This document shows positions 16,416 through 26,046 of a DNA stretch of 64,000 bases, piece by piece (positions within the stretch are counted from its first letter, which is position 1; each line of letters opens with the position of its first letter). Source of the stretch: JBFHIZ01 sp963666475 (lineage in GTDB: Bacteria; Bacillota; Clostridia; Lachnospirales; Lachnospiraceae); NCBI GenBank assembly GCA_963666475.2, contig CAXXJM010000001.1:1054001-1118000 (forward strand), written 5' to 3'. Under the pieces are notes generated by a model that was not told the DNA's origin, did no database searches, and was given only the letters and a program-made list of their open reading frames with translations. Position numbers and translations under genes: made by a program.

Positions 16416-17024
16416 TCACACAATTCTTCTGATTTCAAATTCGCCATTTGCAAGTGTACGAAATTCGAAATCTGACTCTTCTAAAAAGCCTTTGATCAAT
16501 TCTTCTCGTAATGTATAGTATATGCGAATATCTCCACCTGCTTCTACCCAATAATCTGAGTGTACACAAACATTTCTTTTCCACAATACTTGAGAAGACT
16601 CCTCAATTAATATCATATTTGCACGATCACAAGGCATACCATCCAATAAGCAGTCACTGATTGCTCCCAATGTCTTAGGAGCATCGAACAACTCGAAATC
16701 TTTGGATAAAGATTTCCCTTTCTTTCGGAAAATCATAAGAAGTGCATCCATGTGTTCAGGATTACTGTTCAATATTCTTGTAACTCCTTCTGCCAGTTTT
16801 CCCTCTTCTCGTTCTACCTGCTCCTGAAGCCATCCATGTATATTATCCTGATTGATAACTTCTCCCAGTGGTCGGGTTTCAGAAAGTCCATATTTTGCAT
16901 TGATGATTTCAATGATACCCGATATTTGCTTTTCTCCATAACTCAGCACTTCCATTACCAGACTCTGCTGAATTTGAATTTTGTTATATAACCAATAATG
17001 AATTGGTCCCAAAAATGCACTCAT
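16416..17024 (-). CDS. Unrecognised 202-residue soluble protein in the hcp operon
   Basis: No family is recognised. The N-terminal third (GPIHYWLYNKIQIQQSL, then VLSYGEKQI) is helical and looks like a short helix-bundle start. The middle has FELFDAPKTLGAISDCLLDGMPCDRANMIL and the C-terminus is beta-rich (VCVHSDYWVEAGGDIRIYYTLREELIKGF), resembling a small ligand-binding fold. It has two Cys-containing spots (SDCLLDGMPCD and NVCVHSDY) but no CxxC. It lies 31 bp after hcp and 17 bp before the hemerythrin gene, with GGAG 7 bp from its ATG. A role in NO or hydroxylamine handling follows from context only. Confidence 0.7.
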   Translation of the reverse strand: MSAFLGPIHYWLYNKIQIQQSLVMEVLSYGEKQISGIIEIINAKYGLSETRPLGEVINQDNIHGWLQEQVEREEGKLAEGVTRILNSNPEHMDALLMIFRKKGKSLSKDFELFDAPKTLGAISDCLLDGMPCDRANMILIEESSQVLWKRNVCVHSDYWVEAGGDIRIYYTLREELIKGFLEESDFEFRTLANGEFEIRRIV

Positions 17025-17055
17025 TTTTTTCTCCTTAATTACTTTTCATTCATAA

Positions 17056-18693
17056 TTAATCCAGGAACATACGAATATCTTCGTCCACAGTACCAATCCC
17101 AGCAATTCCAAAATTCTCAACTAGTACATTGGCTACATTTGGTGACAAGAAAGCTGGCAATGTAGGTCCTAAGTGAATGTTCTTTACTCCAAGATGTAAT
17201 AGTGCCAATAATACAATCACAGCTTTTTGCTCATACCAAGCAATATTATATGCAATTGGAAGTTCATTAATATCCTCAAGGCCAAATACTTCTTTTAATT
17301 TAAGAGCAATTACTGCAAGTGAGTAGGAATCATTACATTGACCTGCATCTAATACTCTAGGTATACCACCAATATCTCCTAGCTCTAACTTATTATATTT
17401 ATACTTAGCACAACCAGCTGTCAAAATGACGGTATCCGATGGCAATGCTTTCGCAAAATCAGTATAGTATTCTCTTGATTTCTGACGTCCGTCACATCCT
17501 GCCATTACAAAGAATTTTCGAATAGCTCCAGTTTTAACTGCATCCACTACTTGATCTGCAAGAGCTATCACCTGATTGTGAGCAAATCCCCCAATGATTT
17601 CGCCTTCTTCGATCTGAGTCGGAGCGTTACATTCTTTTGCCATTTCAATGACTGCAGAAAAATCCTTCTTTCCATTTTCATCTTTTTCTATATGTTTACA
17701 TCCTGCAAATCCTGCTGCCCCTGTAGTAAATACACGTGCTTTATAAGAATCTTTCGGTGGAACAATACAGTTCGTTGTCATCAAGATTGGTCCATTGAAG
17801 CTTTCGAACTCTTCTTTTTGTTTCCACCATGCATTTCCATAATTCCCAATAAAATTTGTATATTTCTTAAACTCTGGATAGTAATGCGCTGGTAACATTT
17901 CAGAATGTGTATATACATCAACTCCAGTTCCCTTTGTTTGCTCTAACAACTGTTCCAGATCGTGTAAGTCATGACCTGAAATCAAAATTCCTGGGTTCTT
18001 TGCTACACCAATATTTACTTTAGTTATTTCAGGATTACCATATCTTGTTGTATTTGCAGTATCTAGCAGTGCCATTCCGTCCACACCATATTTTCCTGCT
18101 TCCAATGTCAATGCTACGAGTTCATCCGCAGAAAGTGTATCATCCAATGTGGCCGCCAAAGCTCTTTGCATAAATTCATGTATTTCAATACAATCAAAGT
18201 CCAACTCATTTGCATGTTTTACATAAGCTGCAAGACCTTTTAATCCGTAGGTAATCAACTCACGTAAACTTCTTACATCTTCATTTTCTGTAGCAAGTAC
18301 ACCAACGGTCTTTGCTTTTGCTTCCAATTCATTTTTTTCATAAGAAACCCAGATAGCTGCCTCGTGAAGAGAATCTACATCATTCACTTCTTTCAAAAGA
18401 TCTTCTTTCATTTTCATTGTATTGATGACTCTTTGATAGATTACATCTTCGTCAAAGTTTGCATTTGTAATCGTCGTGAAAAGATTTACTACAATATAAC
18501 GATTTACTTCCTCCTGAATCTCTTCCCCTTGTTTTCTCAACGCATTTGTTACTTCACTGAGTCCTTTTGTTGTATAAATTAAGAGATCCTGAGCATTTGC
18601 TACATAAGGGGTTTTCCCACATACTCCTGAAACTGTACATCCAGCACATCCCGCTGTTTCCTGACATTGATAACAAAACATATTTTTTTCCAT
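17056..18693 (-). CDS. hcp: Hybrid-cluster protein (hydroxylamine reductase / NO reductase)
   Basis: Iron-sulfur enzyme that reduces hydroxylamine and NO, 545 residues, full length. The N-terminal cluster ligands are C7, C10, C19 and C25 (CYQC, then CTVSGVC), the spacing of strict anaerobes. Hybrid-cluster ligands appear later in GHDLHDLEQLL (about 244), TNCIVPP (about 305), GAAGFAGCKHIEKD (about 328), GCAKYKYNKLELG (about 450) and AGQCNDSYS (about 472). It is the first gene of the operon hcp / unknown / hemerythrin and divergent from a Crp/Fnr regulator. An operator at -41.5 indicates activation by that regulator. Confidence 0.96.
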   Translation of the reverse strand: MEKNMFCYQCQETAGCAGCTVSGVCGKTPYVANAQDLLIYTTKGLSEVTNALRKQGEEIQEEVNRYIVVNLFTTITNANFDEDVIYQRVINTMKMKEDLLKEVNDVDSLHEAAIWVSYEKNELEAKAKTVGVLATENEDVRSLRELITYGLKGLAAYVKHANELDFDCIEIHEFMQRALAATLDDTLSADELVALTLEAGKYGVDGMALLDTANTTRYGNPEITKVNIGVAKNPGILISGHDLHDLEQLLEQTKGTGVDVYTHSEMLPAHYYPEFKKYTNFIGNYGNAWWKQKEEFESFNGPILMTTNCIVPPKDSYKARVFTTGAAGFAGCKHIEKDENGKKDFSAVIEMAKECNAPTQIEEGEIIGGFAHNQVIALADQVVDAVKTGAIRKFFVMAGCDGRQKSREYYTDFAKALPSDTVILTAGCAKYKYNKLELGDIGGIPRVLDAGQCNDSYSLAVIALKLKEVFGLEDINELPIAYNIAWYEQKAVIVLLALLHLGVKNIHLGPTLPAFLSPNVANVLVENFGIAGIGTVDEDIRMFLD

Positions 18694-18756
18694 TTTTATT
18701 CCTCCGATTATATTCTCAAATACATACTACGATGAGTTTTTCAACTCACATTTCAT

Positions 18757-18762
18757 ATTATA
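18757..18762 (-). promoter_or_regulatory. -10 box of the hcp promoter
   Basis: TATAAT on the minus strand with no good -35 at 17 bp, as expected for an activator-dependent promoter. Predicted start of transcription is 18750, giving a 57-nt leader. Confidence 0.65.
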
Positions 18763-18783
18763 GGTGGTCTATTTGACAAATCT

Positions 18784-18799
18784 TGTAGCTACTGCTACA
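18784..18799. promoter_or_regulatory. Crp/Fnr-type operator TGTAGC-N4-GCTACA of hcp
   Basis: Perfect inverted repeat whose centre (between 18791 and 18792) is 41.5 bp upstream of the predicted hcp start, the classical class II activator position. The same operator, with identical half-sites and identical distance to a -10 box, precedes the cupin gene (38088-38103). It may also control the divergent regulator gene. Confidence 0.75.
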
Positions 18800-18860
18800 T
18801 TTATATATATTCTAATAAAAAATACAGGGAAGAAACATACACTGGAGAGGTAACATCGAT

Positions 18861-19580
18861 ATGAATGATAAATTCGATATGAATGATAAACTAGACATGC
18901 ACTCAGTGCTTTCACGTTGTGCATTGTTTGAAAATATAAAAGAAGAAGAATTCAAAGGGTTGCTTGGTTGCATCAACTCTTTTACCAAGACGTATCAAAG
19001 TAATGAATACATTTTCTTAAGTGGTGATGAAATCAATTACATCGGAATTCTCCTTTCTGGTTCCATTGAACTGATTAAAGAAGATCTCGCAGGTTCCAGA
19101 CATATTATGGATTTTTTAAGTCCTTCCGATATTTTCGCTGAAGGTATCGCCTGTACAAAAAAACATATCTCACCCATTACAGTACGAACAAAACAGGAAT
19201 CCACGGTATTATTCATTCCTTTTGATCGAATCATCAGAACTTGCGGTAATTCCTGTGGTTTTCATCTTCAATTAATCAAAAATATGATGATGTTACTTGG
19301 CGAAAAAAACTATGCAATGAATCGAAAAATGGAGCTCCTGACGCTAAAAGGAATGCGTGAAAAACTATCTACTTTTTTGTTGAACGAGGCAAAAAAGCAG
19401 GGAACGATGACCTTTACGATTGGTCCAAATCGAAATGAACTCGCAGAATACCTGAATGTTGCACGAACTTCTATGTGCAGAGAACTGGCAACTATGAAAG
19501 ATCTCGGTATGATTGATTATTATCAAAATACATTTCGAATCGTATCGGAGGAATTATTAAAAGGCAGCTTGTCAAAATAA
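18861..19580 (+). CDS. Crp/Fnr-family regulator (HcpR-like)
   Basis: 239 residues: a cyclic-nucleotide-type sensor beta-barrel at about 20-135 (LSGDEINYIGILLSGSIEL, FAEGIACTKK), a dimerisation helix near 140-165 and a winged helix with RNELAEYLNVARTSMCRELATM at 191-212. It has no FNR-type N-terminal Cys cluster, so it is not an iron-sulfur oxygen sensor of that type. It is divergent from hcp and next to the operator. HcpR proteins activate hcp in response to NO. The ATG at 18861 is followed 18 nt later by a second in-frame ATG within a near-duplicate segment (NDKFDM, NDKLDM). Confidence 0.88.
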   Translation: MNDKFDMNDKLDMHSVLSRCALFENIKEEEFKGLLGCINSFTKTYQSNEYIFLSGDEINYIGILLSGSIELIKEDLAGSRHIMDFLSPSDIFAEGIACTKKHISPITVRTKQESTVLFIPFDRIIRTCGNSCGFHLQLIKNMMMLLGEKNYAMNRKMELLTLKGMREKLSTFLLNEAKKQGTMTFTIGPNRNELAEYLNVARTSMCRELATMKDLGMIDYYQNTFRIVSEELLKGSLSK

Positions 19581-19600
19581 CTGACAAACTGCCTTATCTT
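19561..19600 (+). terminator. Hairpin terminator overlapping the end of the regulator gene
   Basis: AAGGCAGCTTGTCA (19561-19574) pairs with TGACAAACTGCCTT (19582-19595), then ATCTT. The stem includes the last codons of the gene. It lies between convergent genes. Confidence 0.6.
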
Positions 19601-19607
19601 ACCAATT

Positions 19608-21149
19608 TTAATTTTCTGGAACAATCTTTAATGAGATATTTGCAATCTTGAACTCACCCGTATCTCCTCCTAAATTGAACTCCAATCTAGTAGACCCATC
19701 GGTGGTAGAGAACATCTGAAATATTTGTGTATAGTGTGCCCACTCTGTAGTTATTGTATCTTCAAACTGTCCTGCGTATGTCGACCATCCATTATCATCA
19801 TCTCCCCCGAGCTTTGATAAAATCGTACGTTCCTCCTCTGCTTTAGCGTCAAAAGAAAGTTCATATACATAACCTTTTACAACAGGTAAATGTTGTATCA
19901 ACTGAACCGAATATGTCTGATTTCCTTTTGCTATAGTATCGATCGAAACATAGGTATATCCATCTTCTTCTCCTTTACTTAAAGATGCAGTTCCACTAAA
20001 CTCTGACAAAGCAAGAAAATACCAGTTACTACTCAAAACATCCATGTCTCTGATTTTTAACATTTCTTCATTTACACTATCAAATGTTTGATCTTGTACA
20101 TAATTATAATCCATGTCCTCAGAAATATACTTCTCAGTTCCTGCCTCATCAACCGCAATCATTGGTTTTTTGATGGTTTCATCGTATCCCCCTTCTAGAT
20201 CATAAACACGAACATAATCTATAAGCATTTCTGCCGGAAAATCTTCATCTGACGGTATTTTCCCACCGTCAAAATTTCCACCAACTGCTAGATTTAGTAA
20301 AATATAAAACTCTTCATCAAAAGGAGCAGGAAATGGATAATCAACTTTTTGTCCTTCTCCTCTGCTATACCAACTATTCTCCGTATGAAAAAGTTCTCCA
20401 TCAACGTACCACCGAATTTCTCCTGGTTCCCACTCCAAACTATATACATGAAATCCTTCTGTACTTTCCCCCTCAGCCATATTAAACGTTCCACCACTAT
20501 ATTTGTTGTTTGGCCATGGTTGTCCATAGTGCAAAGTTCCACTAGTTTCTTCGGTAAGTCTTCCTCTCGCTTCCATAATGTCTATCTCACCAGATGCGGC
20601 CCAATATCCATATTCATTGTCATTTGGATCTGGAAGCAACCAAAAGGCTGGCCATAAACCGTCACCCGCTGGCATTTTAATTCGAGCTTCAAATTTCCCA
20701 TATTTTTTTGAAAATAATGATTCTGCACCAGAGCCATCACCAAGAGGATCTCCTAGCGTACGAATTCTTCCAGAAGTATAACTTTTTCCGTTCATTTCCT
20801 CCTGTTTTGCCTCAATCTTTAGAAATCCTTCGGATACCGACACATTGTCTGAAGTATAATATTCTTCTTCGTTATTTCCCCAATCAGACACACCATAAAT
20901 TGCACCATTTCCTATTTGGTAGTCCCATTTCGTAAGATCAAGTGTATTTCCTTGAAATTCATCGCTCCATATCAACTCCCAATTACCACTCTCTGTTGTC
21001 AAGATGGTTCCCATCTCAATCGGGGTGATTTCTACTTCCTTGGGTCCTTTGCTCATCATCACCAGATAAATGACGCCTACTCCTACTGCAATCAAAATAA
21101 ACACAAGAACTAGTAACACAACCAATTTCTTATTCATTTTCTTTTTCAT
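19608..21149 (-). CDS. GH16 beta-glucanase with C-terminal carbohydrate-binding domain
   Basis: Secreted, membrane-anchored endo-beta-1,3(4)-glucanase (laminarinase or lichenase type), 513 residues from the ATG at 21149, which has GGAG 8 bp ahead. The upstream ATG at 21170 lacks one. There is one N-terminal membrane helix. The GH16 domain spans about 55-320 with the catalytic E-x-D-x-x-E in GEIDIMEARG (near 190) and substrate-binding WPAFWLLP and WYVDGELF. The C-terminal 190 residues end in a jelly-roll resembling CBM4/9 (YSVQLIQHLPVVKGYVYELSFDAKA). It follows a chemoreceptor gene by about 30 bp. Its exact glucan is not shown by the sequence. Confidence 0.92.
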   Translation of the reverse strand: MKKKMNKKLVVLLVLVFILIAVGVGVIYLVMMSKGPKEVEITPIEMGTILTTESGNWELIWSDEFQGNTLDLTKWDYQIGNGAIYGVSDWGNNEEEYYTSDNVSVSEGFLKIEAKQEEMNGKSYTSGRIRTLGDPLGDGSGAESLFSKKYGKFEARIKMPAGDGLWPAFWLLPDPNDNEYGYWAASGEIDIMEARGRLTEETSGTLHYGQPWPNNKYSGGTFNMAEGESTEGFHVYSLEWEPGEIRWYVDGELFHTENSWYSRGEGQKVDYPFPAPFDEEFYILLNLAVGGNFDGGKIPSDEDFPAEMLIDYVRVYDLEGGYDETIKKPMIAVDEAGTEKYISEDMDYNYVQDQTFDSVNEEMLKIRDMDVLSSNWYFLALSEFSGTASLSKGEEDGYTYVSIDTIAKGNQTYSVQLIQHLPVVKGYVYELSFDAKAEEERTILSKLGGDDDNGWSTYAGQFEDTITTEWAHYTQIFQMFSTTDGSTRLEFNLGGDTGEFKIANISLKIVPEN

Positions 21150-21181
21150 ATTCTTTCTCTCCATCCTCATTTGTTCGATTA

Positions 21182-23317
21182 TCAGGCATCCTGTTCTTTA
21201 TCTAAACGAAATGTCTCAACTGCAATCTTTAATTCCTGCATATTTTTTCCTAGCGCAGAAGCTTCTTGATTTAACTGCATAGCTGCCTCAGTCTGATTTG
21301 AAATCGCATCGCTAATCATTAAAATAGACTGCATATTCTCTTCCGAGATATCATGTATCTCAATAATAGATGACAGCGTTAATTTTCTTTCTCCATTCAT
21401 TTCACTAATATGATAAGCTACGGTTTCCATCTGTTTCATAAAATTTGTCATAGATTCATTTGTCTTCTCAAAAACTTCCACCGTATTTCGTACATGATCA
21501 TCTTGTTTATGAGCGATAGCTTGTGCCTCAGATACTTTATTTCCTGCACCCTTTGCATAATTCATAATTACAGCAATCTGTTCCTGAATGTTTTTTGCAG
21601 TCTGATCCGAACTATCTGCCAGTTTTCTAATTTCTTCCGCTACTACACCAAATCCTCTTCCATATTCTCCTGCTCTCGCAGCCTCTATGGATGCATTTAA
21701 GGAAAGTAAATTTGTCTCACTCGCAATCTGTGATATTCCATCTGCGAATTCAGTAATCACTTGCAATTTATCTGCTAGTAATGATACCTGTTCATACATT
21801 TCATCGGTCACTCTACTGGTGTCATTTGACTGCAGACATATTTCATTCATTGCCTCCATACCATTTGCAACCGTATTCTTAGTACGACCAATCTCTTCAA
21901 TCGTCTCATTTATATTTTGATTAACACTCTGGATCTTTCTAGATAATGCTTCCATCTCATCTCTACAAATCTTCGTGGACTGCGCTTCTTTTTCAATATT
22001 TGTCTGTATTTCCTGAATACTCAATCCAATTCCCTGCACCATAGCGTTCATCTGCTGACTCGATGCATGAACCTGTTCTCCTGATGCAGAAACTTCATTC
22101 ATCATGTCTCTTACACTACTCACTAAGTTTCGAATTCTCAGTACCGTATTTCCTATCGCCTCTTTCAACTGCCCGAATTCATTCTTCCCTATATTACGAA
22201 CACTCCAGGTCAAGTCACCTTCTGCAACTTTATTTAAAGAGGAAACGTTTCCATGAATATTTGAAGTAATAAATCGTACAATCGTCCCACTTAAAATCCA
22301 CGCAGCTAAAGAAGATACAATTACAAGAATAATTGTAAGCAATCTAATATCATCCGATTTCTGTGTAATGTATTTTTCAGGAACCATAACTGCTAAGACT
22401 GCTTGCGTTTCTTCACTTCGTTGGAGCATATAAAAATAATCTGTATTCTGATAAGTTTCATACCCGGAAACCAAAGAATAATCATCTTCTTCTAGTGCAT
22501 CGATTAAAGTCAATTCAGAAGCCGACATGGAATTTCGTACCCCAATTGTTTTTCCGTCGTTTGTTATAAAATAAATCTGGCTTTCTTCTCCAAAATCCAA
22601 ATCCTCCAATAATGTCAGTACGTATTCCTGATCAATATCGAGAATTACTGCTCCAAACAAACTTCCTGAATTAAATTTTCTACTACAACTTAGAATATAA
22701 TCATCTGCGATATTTTCTACCTGTTCGTCTAAAAAAGAATGACTACTATTCCACTGTACATAACCGTCTGAAAATATCTGGTCTTCTCCTGCTTCAATCA
22801 TTTCGTCCAAAAAACTATCTAGCTCAACCGTTTTATTTAACGTTTTTGTCGTTATAAATTTTTGCTGACCATCTGGCAAAATATAAATTTCACCTACCAT
22901 TTCATTGAAACTCTGTTTAGATAATAGCATGGTTTTTATACTTTTATTTGCCTGATCTTTTGCAACACTATCCTTATCCAACCCCCCAAGTGAATATGAT
23001 TTAATGGTTTGATCGCTCGACAATTCCATAATCATTGCTTTTGCCACTCGAAATCCCTGTTCCAAACATTTACTTGTCATTTCTACTGCATTTTCTGCAG
23101 ACTCCTCATAATTATCGCGTAATCCCTCCGATGCTTTCTGATAAGAAACAATTCCTACCGTAATCAGAAAAAGGATTGGAATCATTAGAGAGAAGTAAAG
23201 TAGAAATCGAATACTAATACCTTGTAAGATTCCTTTTTTCACTCTAGTTTCCCGTTCCTTCCTCTTCCTCATTTTTTCTGTCTTTTTTGCTTTTTGCTCT
23301 CCCATATGTTCTCCCAT
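21182..23317 (-). CDS. Methyl-accepting chemotaxis protein with dCache-type sensor
   Basis: 711-residue transmembrane chemoreceptor: cytoplasmic basic N-terminus, helix at about 32-55, large extracellular Cache-like sensor (about 60-330), second helix near 335-355, a HAMP segment, and the coiled signalling domain from about 430. The hairpin tip signature is close to FADGISQIASETNLLSLNASIEAARAGEYGRGFGVVAEEIRKLAD (given in part). It precedes the GH16 gene on the same strand with almost no gap and no terminator, so both probably share a message. It may sense glucan products, which is inference. Confidence 0.92.
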   Translation of the reverse strand: MGEHMGEQKAKKTEKMRKRKERETRVKKGILQGISIRFLLYFSLMIPILFLITVGIVSYQKASEGLRDNYEESAENAVEMTSKCLEQGFRVAKAMIMELSSDQTIKSYSLGGLDKDSVAKDQANKSIKTMLLSKQSFNEMVGEIYILPDGQQKFITTKTLNKTVELDSFLDEMIEAGEDQIFSDGYVQWNSSHSFLDEQVENIADDYILSCSRKFNSGSLFGAVILDIDQEYVLTLLEDLDFGEESQIYFITNDGKTIGVRNSMSASELTLIDALEEDDYSLVSGYETYQNTDYFYMLQRSEETQAVLAVMVPEKYITQKSDDIRLLTIILVIVSSLAAWILSGTIVRFITSNIHGNVSSLNKVAEGDLTWSVRNIGKNEFGQLKEAIGNTVLRIRNLVSSVRDMMNEVSASGEQVHASSQQMNAMVQGIGLSIQEIQTNIEKEAQSTKICRDEMEALSRKIQSVNQNINETIEEIGRTKNTVANGMEAMNEICLQSNDTSRVTDEMYEQVSLLADKLQVITEFADGISQIASETNLLSLNASIEAARAGEYGRGFGVVAEEIRKLADSSDQTAKNIQEQIAVIMNYAKGAGNKVSEAQAIAHKQDDHVRNTVEVFEKTNESMTNFMKQMETVAYHISEMNGERKLTLSSIIEIHDISEENMQSILMISDAISNQTEAAMQLNQEASALGKNMQELKIAVETFRLDKEQDA

Positions 23318-23362
23318 TCTTTGCTGTCTTCATTCGCGTTACAGGATAATTTGTCTCCATTA

Positions 23363-23398
23363 TAAAAAAAGACACATTCGAATAGAATGCATCTTTTT
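23363..23398 (-). terminator. Terminator of the ECF transporter operon
   Basis: On the minus strand AAAAAGATGCATTC pairs with GAATGTGTCTTTTT (two mismatches), then TTTATAAT. It lies 65 bp after the EcfT stop. Confidence 0.65.
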
Positions 23399-23463
23399 AT
23401 AATATGGTGTTCTTTTTTCATATCGAACAAACATACCAAACTATTTATTTTCTAAACAACCTA

Positions 23464-24291
23464 TCAAAGAAATGGATTATAGAACCGCATTCCATCATAA
23501 AACGTAATCACCAATGCAACCACTGAAAAAACGAAAACAAATCCAATTGCAAGATAATCCGCTTTTTGGAATTTACGTCCACGATACCATGTCCTTTTTT
23601 TGTGCTTACCAAAACCTCTCAGTTCCATCGCATTTGCTATCACATCAATCCTTTCAAGACTTACAAAAATCAATGGGAATAAAATTGCCATCATGTTTTT
23701 GATCCTTGAAGGAAGTTTTGCTTTTGAAGACATATCAATTCCACGAGCTTCCTGTGCTCTTTTGATCTCCTGAAAATCTTTTTGGACATCTGGTATATAT
23801 CGAAGGGCAATCGCAATCGAATATCCAATCTTATATTTTACTCCAATGCGACTTAAAGATGCTGCAAACTCACTCGGATCGGTCGTTAAGATAAACATCA
23901 GTGCCACCGGAATAACTGTGAAATACTTTAGAATAACATTCAATTCATAAAAAAGCTGCTCTTTTGTAAATGTGTAGGATCCGAATAAATGTAATAAATC
24001 CGTTCTACTTCCATAGATTTTCACCCCTTCATAAGGCGAAAAGAAAAAAATGGCGATCACATTAATCGTTAAAAAGAAACTAATGACCATAAACACCGTT
24101 TTAACCTGACGAAACTCTGTTCTAGATATTGCAAAAAAAACAAGGCTAAAAAATAACATCATTGCTAATACGCGGGTGTCATATGTAATCATACCAACAA
24201 ACGACCAAAGAATGAAATACAGCAATTTTGTCACACCCGTCAATTTATGAATCCATGTTCCTTTATCCGCGTATGTAAGAAACTTAGGCAT
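23464..24291 (-). CDS. ECF transporter T component (EcfT)
   Basis: Membrane coupling subunit of an energy-coupling-factor vitamin importer, 275 residues. Four or five hydrophobic helices are followed by the cytoplasmic coupling helices with the two Ala-Arg-Gly-type motifs: AQEARGID (near 185) and MELRGFGKHKKR (near 225). These dock on the EcfA ATPases. It overlaps the EcfA gene by 8 bp. The gene order S / AA / T on one strand makes this a dedicated (group I) ECF transporter. Confidence 0.92.
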   Translation of the reverse strand: MPKFLTYADKGTWIHKLTGVTKLLYFILWSFVGMITYDTRVLAMMLFFSLVFFAISRTEFRQVKTVFMVISFFLTINVIAIFFFSPYEGVKIYGSRTDLLHLFGSYTFTKEQLFYELNVILKYFTVIPVALMFILTTDPSEFAASLSRIGVKYKIGYSIAIALRYIPDVQKDFQEIKRAQEARGIDMSSKAKLPSRIKNMMAILFPLIFVSLERIDVIANAMELRGFGKHKKRTWYRGRKFQKADYLAIGFVFVFSVVALVITFYDGMRFYNPFL

Positions 24292-25996
24292 GCTGTCTCA
24301 CCTCCCTGTCGTATGCTATGAATCGTTCAACAAACTCAGTCTTATCGTCAATACCACAAAGTTCTGCCAATTCATATAGAGAAGTCAATTTCAAACTAGC
24401 TTCTTCTACAAGCTCATGGTCCGTTAATACCGTTGCAGAAAATGTATCTGACAAAAGTCTTCCTTCTGATATCACCAATGCTCTTCTAGTATACTCTAAC
24501 ATAAGATGCATATCATGCGTAATCATAATAATTGTAATTCCATGTTCAACATTCAGACGCTCCAAAAACTCCATGATTTCCGAATAGTGTCTAAAATCCT
24601 GTCCCGCAGTAGGTTCATCTAAAATTAATATTTGCGGATCTAAAACTAAAATAGATGCTATCGTCACTCTCTTCTTTTGTCCAAAACTAAGTGCAGCAAT
24701 CGGCCAGTTACGAAAAGGATAAAGACCACAAATCTTTAATGTTGCTTCGACTTTTTCTTTGATCTGTTCTTCATCCATGCCCCTGGCACGTAAGCCCATT
24801 GATACTTCGTCAAATATCATCGGTTTGGAAATCATCTGGTTTGGATTTTGCATAACTAGACCAATCTTTTCAGCACGTTCCTTAATCGAGTCCTTTTCCA
24901 TATTTCTGCCATAGTAGTATAGTTTACCGCCTTGTGGAAATTCAAATCCACATATTAATTTCGAGAGAGTGGTCTTACCAGCACCATTTTTCCCTACGAT
25001 ACTAATCATCTCACCTTTTTTAATTTGAAAAGATATATCATTTACAATGTTTTTTTGTTCTTCGTATGAGAATTCGATTGCTTCCAACTCCAAGACTGTC
25101 GGCGGTTCTACTTCCACTTTTCTTGAAGGTATTGAATGGAACCACTTCACAACATTCTCTTTATCAGTTTCATCCATCATCTCTGATAAATGACTAAGTG
25201 ATTTTTTTTCATGCACTTCAAAGCCAGCATACTTTGCGGCAGTCAAGTACAATGGTTCCCGAATTCCAACTTCTTCCAGAACCCCAGATGCGAGTATTGC
25301 ATCAGGATTCATATCTGCCACTATTCTTCCATCATTCATTACAATGATACGATCCAAATCTCTGTGAAGGACGTCTTCCAACCGATGCTCAATGATTAAT
25401 ATCGTCGTATCCGTTTCTTTATGAATATCGTCAATTAATTCAATCGCATATTTACCCGCTGAAGGATCAAGATTTGCCAGTGGTTCATCGAATAATAGAA
25501 TCTTAACATTTTCTGTAATAACACCCGCGATGGAAACACGTTGTTTCTGTCCTCCACTAAGTGCATGAGGCGCATGATCAAGATATTCGAAAATCCCTAC
25601 TTTTTCTGCACACTCTCTAACTTTTTGTTTCATCACGGACTGCTCTACGCAATCATTTTCCATTGCGAAAGCAATGTCTTCAGCCACTGTCAATCCAATG
25701 AATTGTCCATCTGGATCTTGCAACACGGTTCCAACCTCTTTTGAAATTTCAAAAACTCCTACTTCTTTCGGGTTCTTACCTGAGACCAATAATTCCCCAG
25801 AAACATCTCCTTTGTATGCGTTTGGAATCAACCCGTTAATACATTGCCCAAGTGTTGACTTTCCAGAACCAGAAGGTCCTACAATCAATATCTTCTCTCC
25901 TGGATAAATCTTGAGATTGATATCTATAAGAGTAGGCTCAATCTGTGTACGATATTTAAAACTGAAATTTTGAAATTCAATGATTGGTTCTTTCAT
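24284..25996 (-). CDS. ECF transporter ATPase, two fused ABC domains
   Basis: 570 residues containing both nucleotide-binding domains, as in YkoD-type proteins. Domain 1 has Walker A GPSGSGKST (about 39-47), signature LSGGQKQRVSIAG and Walker B ILLFDEPLANLD. Domain 2 has GKNGAGKTT (about 337-345), LSFGQKKRVTIAS and LILDEPTAGQD. Fused ATPases pair with a dedicated EcfT and S component, which are present here on either side. The start follows a 130-bp gap with a strong hairpin after the S-component gene. Confidence 0.94.
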   Translation of the reverse strand: MKEPIIEFQNFSFKYRTQIEPTLIDINLKIYPGEKILIVGPSGSGKSTLGQCINGLIPNAYKGDVSGELLVSGKNPKEVGVFEISKEVGTVLQDPDGQFIGLTVAEDIAFAMENDCVEQSVMKQKVRECAEKVGIFEYLDHAPHALSGGQKQRVSIAGVITENVKILLFDEPLANLDPSAGKYAIELIDDIHKETDTTILIIEHRLEDVLHRDLDRIIVMNDGRIVADMNPDAILASGVLEEVGIREPLYLTAAKYAGFEVHEKKSLSHLSEMMDETDKENVVKWFHSIPSRKVEVEPPTVLELEAIEFSYEEQKNIVNDISFQIKKGEMISIVGKNGAGKTTLSKLICGFEFPQGGKLYYYGRNMEKDSIKERAEKIGLVMQNPNQMISKPMIFDEVSMGLRARGMDEEQIKEKVEATLKICGLYPFRNWPIAALSFGQKKRVTIASILVLDPQILILDEPTAGQDFRHYSEIMEFLERLNVEHGITIIMITHDMHLMLEYTRRALVISEGRLLSDTFSATVLTDHELVEEASLKLTSLYELAELCGIDDKTEFVERFIAYDREVRQHA

Positions 25997-26046
25997 AATT
26001 AACCTCTTGTTAAATCTGTATTGATTAGTAGTTATTCACAAACAAT

